Source of the DNA: Iris pallida
Lineage: Eukaryota > Streptophyta > Magnoliopsida > Asparagales > Iridaceae
Reading direction: 5' to 3'
DNA length: 64,000 bases
Assembly: GCA_029216955.1 (NCBI GenBank)
Contig: JANAVB010031417.1
Coordinates: 22,945,917 to 23,009,916, forward strand
Shown: one piece after another, positions 11,185 to 22,612 of the stretch
How positions within the stretch are numbered: the first letter of the stretch is position 1
How the letters are laid out: every line of letters begins with the position of its first letter
Notes under the pieces: generated by a model
What the model saw: the letters and a program-made list of their open reading frames with translations, nothing else
Database searches by the model: none
What the model was told of the DNA's origin: nothing
Translations under genes and position numbers: made by a program

Positions 11185-11640
11185 ATACGTCTCCAAAAGG
11201 CAGCGTATGCACTCCATACGACTCCTCATCAAGGCAGCGTATGAGGTCCACACGACTCCTTGTCAAGGCAGCGTAGGCAAGACATACGTCTCCAAAAGGC
11301 AGCGTATGCACTCCATACGACTCCTCATCAAGGCAGCGTATGAGGTCCATACGACTCCTTGTCAAGGCAGCGTATGCAAGACATACGTCTCCAAAAGGCA
11401 GCGTATGTACTCCATACGACTCCTCATCAAGGCAGCGTATGAGGTCCATACGACTCCTTGTCAAGGCAGCGTAGGCAAGACATACGTCTCCAAAAGGCAG
11501 CGTATGCACTCCATACGACTCCTCATCAAGGCAGCGTATGAGGTCCATACGACTCCTTGTCAAGGCAGCGTATGCAAGACATATGTCTCCAAAAGGCAGC
11601 GTATGTACTCCATACGACTCCTTGTCAAGGCAGCGTATGA
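11185..11640. repeat. 99-bp higher-order array of CGTATG hairpins
   Basis: Units of 34, 34 and 31 bp form a 99-bp higher-order repeat (GGCAGCGTATGCACTCC at 11199, 11298 and onward; four-plus copies). Most subunits contain the inverted repeat CGTATG-N5-CATACG. The array belongs to the older solo LTR and its first part lies left of the nested element (to 2612). Because 99 is divisible by three, both strands show long frames (147 and 180 aa); I read these as repeat artefacts. Confidence 0.85.
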
Positions 11641-12669
11641 GTCAGACTGTGCTGCGCTAAAGAGCGCGTGCAACTCAGTGGCGCAAGCTAAAAAGCTCGC
11701 GCACACTGCTCACTGTCTTCTCCAAATCAGCAAGAACTCCATGGTTTGAACCCAAAGCTTCAAAGTCCATAACTTAGTCAAAATAAGTCCAAATCCAACT
11801 TTTCAAAGGTCAAAATTTGGTAGAATAAAATTCTCTACAACATGGAACCATCAAAACTTGAAAATAAAGAAGTTTGATAGATCAAAACCACCAAAATCCG
11901 AAAATAACTAATTTCTAGATCTACAAAAATTAAAGCCTCAAAATAGAAAATGACAAGTTCTAATGTGTCTTAGAAACATGAGGAGAAGCTAATGGAACAA
12001 TAAAAATGGGCTCTCTTGTGGAAGCAAGTTGCACTTGCCTTGGTTGGTGGAGGAAATAAATGAGAGGAGAGAGAATGAGGTGAGTTATTATATAGAATCT
12101 TGAACCCATGGGTTCATGATGAACCATTGGTGAACCAAGAATAGGTTACCCAAATGAGCCAAAACTGTAGGCCCAAATACAGAAAATAAATTACGAAATA
12201 ATATTTTGTCGAATATTTTTGGGAAATGCATGAAGAAATACAGCATAACAAATATCGTATAAATATAAGGAAAATGCAATTTATCGGTTTACGTATTAAA
12301 ATACGTATTCCAGGATCGGGGAGTGACACTGGTTTTATGAAAAAGGTTATTTAGATTACGAAGATTACTTGTGACCATTTATACCTAATATCCTTCAAGC
12401 CCATAATTCATAACGACAAACTATGAAGTATGAATGTCACAATAAAATTATTCGATTAAATTTAACATCTTTGACTATATAATTAAATGTAAATCGACTT
12501 GAGCTGCTTGAGCTGGGCTTGTAAGTGTTATGTTTGACCTGTTAAGTTTACTGAATCAGCAATTATCTTGCACTCACTGAACTTCCTGTTCAGATATGCT
12601 ACTATGCTCGAATTGGACCGTGAAACTACCTTTTGATGTTTGCTCAATAGGTATATTACGGATTTGAGT
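11641..12669. other. Remainder of solo LTR and short host spacer
   Basis: 11641-12328 is the 5'-LTR-side end of the minus-strand solo LTR, with no recognisable gene. 12334-12669 is host sequence between two LTR insertions; I see no coding or repeat feature in it. Confidence 0.6.
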
Positions 12670-13344
12670 TGTGAAACCCATAATTTGTATTTAATAATAA
12701 TGATATTATTAGTATTTCAAAATTATTATTATTATTGTTAATATTACTATTAAATATTTTTGGATGGAAAAGGATTTCGAAAGTAAATATAACATGGATT
12801 TTTGTTTTTCAGACCCAGACCCGAGTCCGAGCCCAGACCCAGGCCCGAGCCCAATTCCTTCTCTATTAATCCTGGTTTTTGACTTGGTTATTCCTTTAAA
12901 AAAAAGAAATAATAATAAATGAAAACTAAGTCAGCTGGTCCCGTAGGACCAGCACCCAATTGCCCCTTTTCTCCTCACGAATTGGTAAGCTGCCTTTTCC
13001 TCTCCTCCAACGCCTCACTACCATTCACGCACAGCCCATCACCCCCACCACTCTTTATTTAACCACCTTCTCCTTAATTACTCCAGCACACACCTAACCC
13101 CCCACCTTCTCAAACGTTCAGCACACACCACTCCCTATTTTAATCCCACTATCCCCACCTCCTTTTTATTCTCCCACGTATGCTTCTCTCTTCCTCACAA
13201 TTCTCACAACAGAAGGCTCTCTAACAACTCTCTCTCTGGAGTAGTTATACTCTCCCCTCCCACACACAAAATCCCTCACTCTCACTCTCCCTCTCTCGAG
13301 TACTCCTTCTGTGGAGAAACCCCCTTAGCTGAAACCCTTTTCCC

Positions 13345-13915
13345 GTGGCGCGAGCCCCTCACCCGGCGGAGCTCCTCCCCGCGGCTTCCCCGCGCTCCTT
13401 CCGGCCGACCTCCTCCGCGGCTCCCCGCCGTTTGCCAGCCGTCCGTGCCCCCATTTCTCCGGCGAGGCGCTGCCCTAGCCGCGCGACCCCCGCGGCCAGC
13501 GCCCCACCGCGCGACCCCGCGGCCAGCGCCCTCCTCCGACGGACTTCTCGACCAGCGCCGGCCTCCGCCGTCCAGCGCGAGCCACCCCCGCCGTCAGCGC
13601 CTCCGCGTGCTGCCGACGCCACAGCGCCACCCCGCGTGCTGTCCCGACGGTCCCCCGCCGTTCGCCTTTCCGACGAGCCGACCGGCCCCCGCCGTGGTCG
13701 CGTGCCCTACCGGCCGCTGCCTCGTCTACGCGTGGCTTCCCGCCGCCGCGAGATCCCCTCTCCCGCAGACCCTTTCCGTGCCTCTCTTCTGTGCGTGGCC
13801 GAGTTCGGATCTACGAGGCGTTGCTGTCCAGATCTGCGACCTGCTGTCCGAACTTCGTTTCGGTTTTTCTTCAAGTTTTTCCCGCGGCTCCCCGCCAACG
13901 GAATTTGGTAATTTC
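13345..13915 (+). other. GC-rich island / possible leader exon in LTR
   Basis: This is a strikingly GC- and CpG-rich block in an AT-rich LTR, open in several frames (a 188-aa Pro/Arg/Ala-rich frame). It ends at GGTAATTTCTGG, a plausible splice donor. With the acceptor-like TTTTAG at 15526-15530 it could bound an intron of about 1.6 kb. The same block is in the 3' LTR (22613-23155). No known domain is recognisable; coding is not claimed. Confidence 0.4.
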
Positions 13916-15493
13916 TGGATAATCACAGTAGTTCGTCCCTCCCCATAGAGTCGGTGATGAAAATCGGTCCCTGGATTCCCTTCGGGAAATCCGGTTAGCT
14001 GCGTTATATTTTCGATTAGCTACGTTAGCGTATTTTCCTGTATTTTACCTGCTGGTTGGTGTGAATTGGTTGATTATGGGATTCCCGGACATTTTGGGAA
14101 GTTCGGTGGATTGAGAATTACTTTCTGTGGCTTGGGATTATTTTGGTGGATATATTCTGTGGATTATTTTGGGTTAGAAATATTTGCAGGTTTTTCGTGG
14201 CGCATTTCCCAGTTTTGGGTTGTCCCGAAATAGAGGAAGTGCTGCCCAAATTTTTACAAAAACTATATTTATGTTGATTTCAAAATTGGCTTTCGAAAAT
14301 GAATTTTAAACTGATTTTTCGGGCGACGACCGTACCGGTCTGTGGGCCCTGGCGAAATGCAAACGCACCGGTCCGACCGGGCGTTGTGGTATTAGCCGAA
14401 TTTTGAGGAATGGACCGAGTCTGAGACTCTTAGTTTTCATCTTTAATTATTTTAATTAATATTTAGGCTATTTACTATAGTTAGTTAATTACCGCACTTT
14501 ATTTAATAATTTAAGTCATTTTCTCTTATTTGATGTAAAAGAAAATTGTACAGGGCATAAGCCCACCCTAGGACCATTAGCTGTGCCAATGTATTGTGTA
14601 GCATAGTTTTATTTTATTTTTATTTTTCTGGTGGATGTGGAATTTGGGTGGTTTTTGATTAGTCGCATAATTGTAAATTAGAGCGCGAATTACTAATTAA
14701 TTACGAATTTAGTTAAAATGAATAGAATGATATCAAATAACTAGTTCACGATTTATCACTAAAAGAAACTGTATTTTATAAATATATTACAAAAACTCAA
14801 AGTTTTCCCAAGTTAAATTGATTCTCGTATTATTTTCAAATAATCCAATTAACCGGTTTAATCAAACGCACGTAGTTGCGACGTAAACGTTAGCTGTAGA
14901 TTAATACAACTTAAAACCTGATTAGGACATTACTACTAGAGATTGTAACTAGCACATCTAGATATGGGTTGAATATTGTTTCTAAGTCTGGAATCTCAAA
15001 TGTAGGATTTCGGGGAAGTGTTTGACCTAGTTCCCCGGTACAGACTCTCGATCCAGTCACAATAACAAAGGCAAGTGCAGTTATGACTATTTGGTAATTT
15101 ATCTAGTAATTGTTCTATTGCAATTTTAAACCACATTGCTACACGAAACTCTCTCCTAGAGTATTGATTGTGGAACTCTTTACTAGAGTTCGAATATTGA
15201 CTCATTGATTGAATCTGATTGACTCGGGATATTGGGAGAGTAGTGTAGCGTCTATGACCAATACCCCTATATTGCATCATTGATTGTGCAAGCTGATTCC
15301 TCCTATACACGAGGATAGGCCGGACCGTATCATTAGGATATAATTGAATCATCCCAAGCCGGTCATAGTTCGTTACCTACTCAAATCACATTGTTTTCAA
15401 TTGTAGAATTGTTGAAAAATATTGTTAAAGTATTTCAAATTATTTAACATTGCAAATTTCAAATTATTATTTAAATTATTGGATATTCGTAAT

Positions 15494-15653
15494 TGTACTT
15501 TGCTCCCTCCTGACTGGAGACAACATTTTAGGTATCACTGAGGATGAAGAGCTATACTATAATAGCTATTATGACCCGGTCCTCTACCCTGCGAAGGTAC
15601 CAGAGCCGTCTCTGGAGGACGCTGATCCTGGGACTACAGAACCAGATGCTTAG
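15494..15653 (+). other. LTR hairpin/acceptor/acidic micro-ORF module
   Basis: GTACTTTGCTCC, the hairpin CTCC-TGACT-GGAG and a run ending in TTTTAG are followed by a 40-codon frame from GGT 15531 to the stop at 15651-15653. It begins GITEDEELYYNSYYDP and ends in an acidic tail. A longer 67-aa frame with an upstream ATG (15450) also exists, with a hydrophobic N-terminus from the AT-rich part. The 3' LTR copy (24692-24895) encodes the same 67 aa. Confidence 0.6.
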
Positions 15654-15907
15654 ATAGTTTTTCTTTTCTGCATTTTTTCCTTTATTTGGAGTTTGTAGTT
15701 TATTTCAGCATTTTATTTCCAGTTGTACTTCTGAATATTTTATTAAACAAAGTTTCATTTCCGAATAGAACAGTTATGACAAGTGTAATTGTGTTGTTGT
15801 GAATACCTGCAATGGAACAGCTTACTGCCGCCGTCTCACAACGGTGCAGGCTGGACATGATCCGATTCGACCCAAGAAATTGGGACCGGGTCATGACATG
15901 TTTTCAG

Positions 15908-15923
15908 TGGTGGCCCATGCAGG
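15908..15923 (+). other. Candidate primer-binding site
   Basis: TGGTGGCCCATGCAGG lies 9 nt after the 5' LTR and shares 15 of 16 bases with the candidate site at 6131. It is not the initiator-Met site. Confidence 0.45.
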
Positions 15924-16067
15924 TCCAACAACAACAACAACTTAGGAAAACCTATCTAGAAGTAATTAGAACACTAGAACATCAATTTGTCACAACATAG
16001 GACCGAAATATATTATAAATAAATATTTTTATTTGATTATAGACTGGTAGGATACCTTGCTTATGTT

Positions 16068-18730
16068 TGCATCCTAAACCATCCAGAGAATGACCGTTGA
16101 CCAAATCCTGCTGGCGATGAGGTGTCATCTCCGGATCATACCCCATATCCTTAACCAAGTCCAGGGTTTATTCCCTCGCGGCTGATTGACCTTCCCCATA
16201 GTGCATCCAGTGAAGTTTTCCCTACACTGGCGATTCCTACCTCATCTCAAACTGATTTGCATTTTCTTGGTGGAGTATCCATTTTTGTTGCTCCACCAGT
16301 ACCAGCAAACATCTTCCAAATGGTTACCCTATTTCAAGAAATCATGGAGTTCCAGAAAGCTCAAGATGAAGCCCAGCAGGAACAGCTGAATATCACGAGA
16401 GAAGACAAGAAGAACGTCAATGATATAGCCTTAGTTAGAGCAGAACTTTTGCCCTAGGAAGGATACCCCTGAATCTAGAAGATATTGGGTCCCATCAAGT
16501 ACTCTACTTTCCGACAGTCTTGCAGTAAGAAGCTTTGGGCTTGTAACTATTGCAAGAGGCCTGGAATTCTCCACATGATATCCTTAGATCAATCCTAAGA
16601 GTTTTCGCTGGAATTCTCCACATGAATAAGAAATTCTAGTTACACCCTTATAGCGGATGTTTTCCCTGATAGTCTCCCCGGATTATCCCAGATCTAGACA
16701 TAGTATTCACCCCTGACCTAGTCCCCGACTCTTACCCTAATTCTAAGGGATGTTACAGATTCAACCCGAAGGTGGCCAAGAAAATGAAGGACCAGATCAA
16801 TGAAGGCTCTAGGATTTATTCAGAGTGGAACTTCACCTTAGGGAGTACCTATCTTGTTTGTGTCCAAGAAGGATGGAACAACGGATGTGCATCGATTACC
16901 AGACACTAAAGGACAATGCTCTCTGCCCGGATCGAGGATCTGTTTGATCTGTTTGTGTGGAGTCAGGATGTTTTGAAGTTTGACTTAAGATCTGACCACC
17001 ATCAAATCAAAGTCAGGAAATAGGACATTTCCAAGACGGCGTTCAAACACCAAGTATGGGTAGTTTTCTTTGGTCAGGACGTTAGACTGACAAATGCTCC
17101 TGTTGTGTTCATGAATTTCATGAACAGAGATTTTTTATGAGTATATGAATCAGTTTATCTTCTCCATAGATAACATTCTGATATATTTGAAGATTGAAGA
17201 AGAGCATGAAGAACACCTGAGGAAGTTTTGGAAACTTTGAGAAAAAAGAAATTCTATGGTAAGTTATCTGAACGTAGATTTTTGACAAGGTGGACTTTTG
17301 GCCATGTGGTCAAGAGAAGAAATTTCGATAGAAGATAGCTGTTGTTGAAGAGTGGTATACTCCAAGTTCAATTCGGAAGTTTCTTGAACTTGGCCGGCTA
17401 CTATCAAAAGTTCGTGAAGGATTTCGCCAAGATTGCTGAGCCGATAGCGAAACTCACTTGGAAGAATGAAGAGTTCATCTGAACGAAAGATTGCCAGGCG
17501 GCATTGAGGAGCTGAAGAAGAGACTTACCACTACACCAATCCTTGCGCTACCCGCAGGAACCGGTGGTTTCTCAATTTACAGTAATGTCTCTGGAAGAGG
17601 ACTGGGCTGCGTTCTTCAACGACATGGGAAAGTAATTGCTTACATATGTAGGCAACTACAGACTCATGAGAAGAATCATCCCACACCTAATTTGAATTGC
17701 TGCAATTATCTTTACTTTGAAGCTTTGGAAGCATGATTTTTATGGAAAGGGAGTAAAAATATCTACGGACTACCCAAAGTCTGAAATATATTTTCACTCA
17801 GGAAGGGCTGAATGTTAGACTAAGAAGATGGTTGAAGCAGATAAAGGATTTTTAAATCAACCTGCAGTACCATTCAGGTAAGGCTAATGTGGTTGTTGTT
17901 GCACTTGGTCGATACTGATGGCGAAGTTCTTAACCAAGGACTAGCACCTGCTAGAAGACATCAAGAAGTTTGGACTGGAGGTTATACTACCTGGAGATAG
18001 AAAGACGGAGTTGGATGCTGATTCAGTATTGATGAAGTTCGAGGCTGAGGGACAAAATCAAGAGAACGTAGTTTCAAAACGAAGCACTTTGCAGGCTTAG
18101 AGATCAAGTGTTGACAGGAACACTTGATGGTTTCTAAATTAATCAGCATTGGAACTCTGAAGAATGGTACGAGACTTTACGTATCGGCTGACAAGCGGAG
18201 GAACGAGTTGCACCAGTCGCAGTATTCCATATATTTAGGAGCTAATAAGATGTATCGGAATATGCCTCCATTAATTGGTATTATGGGATAAAGAAGGACA
18301 ATTCCAGGTATAGGATTAGATGTGAATTTGTCAACATGAGGAATTTAGCAAGAGAACAACAAGTTTGTTGGAGCCGCTGGACAATTCGGAGTGGAAGTAG
18401 AAGTAGAAGCATATAACCATGAACTTTGAGTAAGGATTGCCTTGTTCCCAAGGAGGAAAGGGCACCAATTGGATTGTAATAAACCGACTGACTAAGTCAG
18501 CACACTTTATTCCTTTCCAAGTTGGTTTTATCCACTAAGAAGTTGGCAGCATTGCACGAGAGGCACATCTACCGGATTCATGGAGTACCGCGGGACGAGC
18601 AAGCAGAGAGGTCAATCCAGACGCTTGAAGATGTATTAAGATTTTGTGTCTTAGATTTTGGTAGGTCTTGGGAAGACCAAAATGCATTTGGTGAAGTTTT
18701 CTCCTACCAGAGGAACAATCAGTTTTGACG
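16068..18730 (+). pseudogene. Decayed gag-pol of Ty3/gypsy element
   Basis: Fragments in order: a zinc-knuckle remnant CNYCKRPG (about 16540); RT start VSKKDGTTDVHRLP (about 16865); a DLRSDHHQIKVR-like block; the RT active-site region reduced to SIDNILIYLK (about 17160-17190, where family members have FIDDILIYSK); the RT-RNase H linker and RNase H (17400-17740, including LNLAGYYQKFVKDFAKIAEP and a TTTPILALP block); and integrase pieces NRLTKSAHFIPFQ (about 18490) and DEQAERSIQTLEDVLRF (18596-18650). Stops and frame changes interrupt nearly every block and gag is mostly missing, so no functional protein can be made. 18731-19314 is the chromodomain-side tail and 3' leader, without a readable frame. 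Confidence 0.85.
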
Positions 18731-19314
18731 GAGCTGGAAATTGAGGCCAGGTACATCAGGCCATTTGAAGTTTAGGACGAGTGGAAGTAGCGTACCAATT
18801 AGCTCTACCAGCTAATCTTGAGAGTGTGCAACGTCTTCTACGTCACAGCTCAGACGCTACATTTCGGATCCGAGTCACATTTTGGATAATTCAGAGCTGA
18901 AGATTGGAATCAACCTTTTCAGTGTCAGAGAAACCAGTTGCAAGCCTAGTCAGAGATGAGAAGAAAATCAGAATTTGAGCCATCACTTAAACTCCTATTT
19001 CTTATCTTTTCGTTCTAAACTTGACTAATGCTGCTAAGTCAGCCTAGTTTTGCAAGCTATCTCTTTATCAAGCTTGATCATGACGATATTTTATTGGGTG
19101 CACCCACTAATATATTGTCTAATCAGGACCGGTGCATGATTGTCTGATCAACCTCGTGTACTTTGGTTCGCTTTTGTATTTTTCTGCGTGGATGATATTA
19201 TAAATAAAAACTTGTCCCTAAACCGTCTCATCCACGACGGCCTTGAAAATTCTTATTGTTGGACCTGAGTTACAGGCGTAGTACCCGTAGCTGTTTGATC
19301 CCTAACCTTACTTT

Positions 19315-19350
19315 AAATTTCGAGGACAAAATTTTCTAAGGAGGGAAGAT
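19315..19350 (+). other. Pre-PPT hairpin and polypurine tract
   Basis: AAATTTCG-AGGA-CAAAATTT is a near-perfect stem, with one G-to-A change in the CG pair. AAGGAGGGAAGA follows immediately before the 3' LTR. Confidence 0.75.
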
Positions 19351-20056
19351 TGTGAAACCCATAATTTGTATTTAATAATAATGATATTATTAGTATTTCA
19401 AAATTATTATTATTATTGTTAATATTACTATTAAATATTTTTGGATGGAAAAGGATTTCGAAAGTAAATATAACATGGATTTTTGTTTTTCAGACCCAGA
19501 CCCGAGTCCGAGCCCAGACCCAGGCCCGAGCCTAATTCCTTCTCTATTAATCCTGGTTTTTGACTTGGTTATTCCTTTAAAAAAAAGAAATAATAATAAA
19601 TGAAAACTAAGTCAGCTGGTCCCGTAGGACCAGCACCCAATTGCCCCTTTTCTCCTCACGAATTGGTAAGCTGCCTTTTCCTCTCCTCCAACGCCTCACT
19701 ACCATTCACGCACAGCCCATCACCCCACCACTCTTTATTTAACCACCTTCTCCTTAATTACTCCAGCACACACCTAACCCCCCACCTTCTCAAACGTTCA
19801 GCACACACCACTCCCTATTTTAATCCCACTATCCCCACCTCCTTTTTATTCTCCCACGTATGCTTCTCTCTTCCTCACAATTCTCACAACAGAAGGCTCT
19901 CTAACAACTCTCTCTCTGGAGTAGTTATACTCTCCCTTCCCACACACAAAATCCCTCACTCTCACTCTCCCTCTCTCGAGTACTCCTTCTGTGGAGAAAC
20001 CCCCTTAGCCGAAACCCTTTTCCCGTGGCGCGAGCCCCTCACCCGGCGGAGCTCCT

Positions 20057-22612
20057 TGTCACGACCCGCACCCGGTTTTCGGATACGAGACGTGTCCAAG
20101 TCCAGCCTACGTCGCGGTATCGGCGGTAGAACGCTGTCTAGTACATACCATAACATCCTCCACAGATACAATAGACCACAAATACAAATCGTACTCAGCA
20201 GTGACACAAAAACAAGGAAACCAGAGTACGATAGATAATGAAATAATAATATCCAAATCTAATGACAAAGAGACTGAAATCCAGAACAGTAAAATATCGT
20301 CCATCCATGAACAAGATCCATCTAAGAAATAAACTAAGACATGCATAAAGGTAAATCTAGATCCCTCTAGAGATCATCCATGGCTCCTGAGTCTCGGTAC
20401 CAACAAAGTCAGCACTATCCACTGCTGGTCCATAACATGAAGTGCTAGAGATACTCTCCCTCACCTACAGCAACGATCCAATCAGGAAAGGAGCAGAGTA
20501 CAACCATATTGCAATTTAATGTTGTTAGTCCAAAATAAGTTAGAACAAGCGAGAAACAATGATGACAAGGAATATAAAAAGAACTAGCAAGACAAGAACT
20601 ATCAAGATATAAAATGGCAAAAGTAAACTGGCAAGATGTAAAACTAGCAGGATATAAACTAGCAAGATAATGAACTAGATAAAGGAAAAGATAGAAACCA
20701 ATACATGTGTGTGAAATACCTACAAATACGTGAACGGCTGGGCTAATACGGCACATCATACGATGGCTATCGTTCAGTAATGGTACGACTAACTCATACG
20801 TGTGTGTATGACTTAGCTATCGTTCAGTAACGTAATTGGGTTTGTTCACGTATTCATCGAGTATTTCCCCCCCGACTCTCTAACAATCAAGAACGGTCAA
20901 TGATACGTAAGAAGAATACAATAACTATCGTGTCACAATCGTGTCTCAAGGGAAATATCAAGCAATGATTCAACGAGATATCAAACGAGAGAAACTATAG
21001 AGAAAATATTATAATGAACTAAAACATAAATGCAATACTGTACTTGCCTGAATCCTTGCACAAACCGTAGTCACAAGCCGAGGGTGAAGGAAAAGCCGAT
21101 CAACCTATAACATACAATGTACCACGAACAGTGCACGAAAACCACAAATTAATTCTAATATTCTAGTTCTAAATAGTGGCTAGTTGGGTTACTAAGTTAA
21201 TAATAATTAATTCTGTAATAATTCACTTAAAAACCTAATTTAACTTAATAATATTCTGAATATAATCTATATATGCAAGTTTGGCCATCAAAAGTCGTGT
21301 TTCTCAATTTCGGAAACCATGGCACGCAAATCGAGACGTACCGTTGACTTTTGGTCAAACGCTATGAACTCTTGATTTTGAAAGTGAACCTTGGTAGATT
21401 TCAGCGCTACGAGTGCGTTGGAATTGACCGTGCCTCAAAATCACGCTTTGGTCAAAAGATATCGCCATTATGGCTAATCGTGACCAAAACGGGGATCAAA
21501 TGATAAGTTCTGAGTTCAACAGAATAAATAAAATAATAAATCAAAGAAATAATTTCTGGGAAAAATATATGTCGAAGGGCTCTGTGTCAGCTTTCCAAAA
21601 CTTTAAACGGATCGTGATTTCGATTTCTGGTTCTCCCGGAAACTCGAAAACACTGAAACGCGTCAAGTTTCGGACAACCGACACTCCACGAATTTTCCAG
21701 AAATTCATGTTCAGAATTTACGAAAATAAATTGCATAGACAGCGAGTTTACCTCAAAACGCTTCCAATAAAAAAAACGGCACGTGAAAACGAGGTCGGGG
21801 TTGACGGGAATCACCTCGGGAAGTCAGAGGATCGTCGGGATCAAAACCACAAAGGTCGGCTGACAATTAATTAGGGTTTCTCGAAAACCGAAATAATAAT
21901 ATATATATATAGAGCAGCGGCTTGGCTGAGTTGGTGGGTGGCTAGGGACACGTGTCATCATCTCCTTAGCCCCGTAAATAAGGATGGACGGTCCGATGGC
22001 GAGGATGCTTGGAGCCAAGCCAATTAGCTTCGGCTAAGGAGCCGTGGCTCCAAATAAAGTACAGTCAGCACATGGGTGACTGACAGGCGGGCCCCGCTCG
22101 GTCAGCCCAAGTGGCTGACGCGTGGGCCCCCTTAGCTGACTGTGTATTATTAATATAAAAACTGTTTTCTAAGCCAATTTAAACCCAAATAACTCCAAAC
22201 AAATTCCTAAAAATTCCAGAAAAATCCTAAAAAATTATAGAAAATATTACTAACCACCTAGAACCTATATAAAATAATTTGTCCCAAAATAGTCACCAAT
22301 GATCTTATAGAAAATATTTTAGCCTTTAAAATTATATAAACCATAATAAATAAATGCTTAATTATTGCCAAAAATTATGTAAAAATTACAGAAAATGTAA
22401 AATAGGATAATGAGCCTTAGAAAAATGTTTGGGGTCAATACTCGCTCTGAGGATACCACAATAAATTCCAGCAGTCCTAGGAAATAGGTTTTCCCACTAT
22501 TTTAATAATCAAAATAATTCCTAAAAATTCCTAGAACATTAAATATAAACTATTCAATTAAAAATGAAAAAAAAATGTATCACTAAATCATAATTGGGTG
22601 GCGGATGCCACA
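20057..22612 (-). mobile_element. Solo LTR, 2.56 kb, nested
   Basis: Plus-strand ends are TGTCACGACCC and GGATGCCACA; read on the minus strand it is TGTGGCATCC...GGGTCGTGACA. The target duplication CTCCT is perfect (20052-20056, 22613-22617). There are no internal domain, primer site or coding frames above background. The 134-aa frame at 21470-21874 has no recognisable domain. Confidence 0.88.
20445..20505 (-). other. LTR hairpin/acceptor module, solo-LTR copy
   Basis: Minus strand: GGTTGTACTCTGCTCC, a weak hairpin TCC-TGATT-GGA, then a run ending GCTGTAG. The downstream frame (YGPAVDSAD...GTETQEP) recalls the acidic tail at 15531-15653, but a frameshift separates it from the acceptor. Confidence 0.5.

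Larger units (their letters stand above)
742..12328 (-). mobile_element. Solo LTR, ~3.0 kb, split by a nested retroelement
   Basis: The ends are TGTCACGCCCC on the left and GGGGAGTGACA on the right, flanked by the perfect 5-bp duplication CTGGT (737-741 and 12329-12333). Removing the nested element 2613-11184 and its 5-bp duplication leaves about 3,010 bp. No second LTR copy, primer-binding site or coding domain remains, so a solo LTR left by LTR-LTR recombination is the simplest reading. Minus orientation is inferred from the hairpin/acceptor module at 1237-1280, which lies near the LTR 3' end in the other families here. A short non-LTR element with 5-bp TSD is less likely. Confidence 0.75.
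12670..15898 (+). repeat. 5' LTR of gypsy-type element
   Basis: 3,229 bp. It contains an AT-rich start, a CT-rich stretch with TTATTTAA (about 13055, possible TATA), a GC-rich island (13345-13915), a long AT-rich intron-like part and the acidic micro-ORF module. Confidence 0.9.

Noticed and set aside
11120..11749. Long repetitive ORFs on both strands (147 aa minus, 180 aa plus)
   Set aside because: They follow from a 99-bp tandem repeat divisible by three inside an LTR. No start context, domain or conservation supports a protein.
13345..13948. 188-aa and 167-aa Pro/Arg-rich ORFs as a captured gene
   Set aside because: No known domain, and three frames are open because of GC content. Kept only as a GC-rich leader block.
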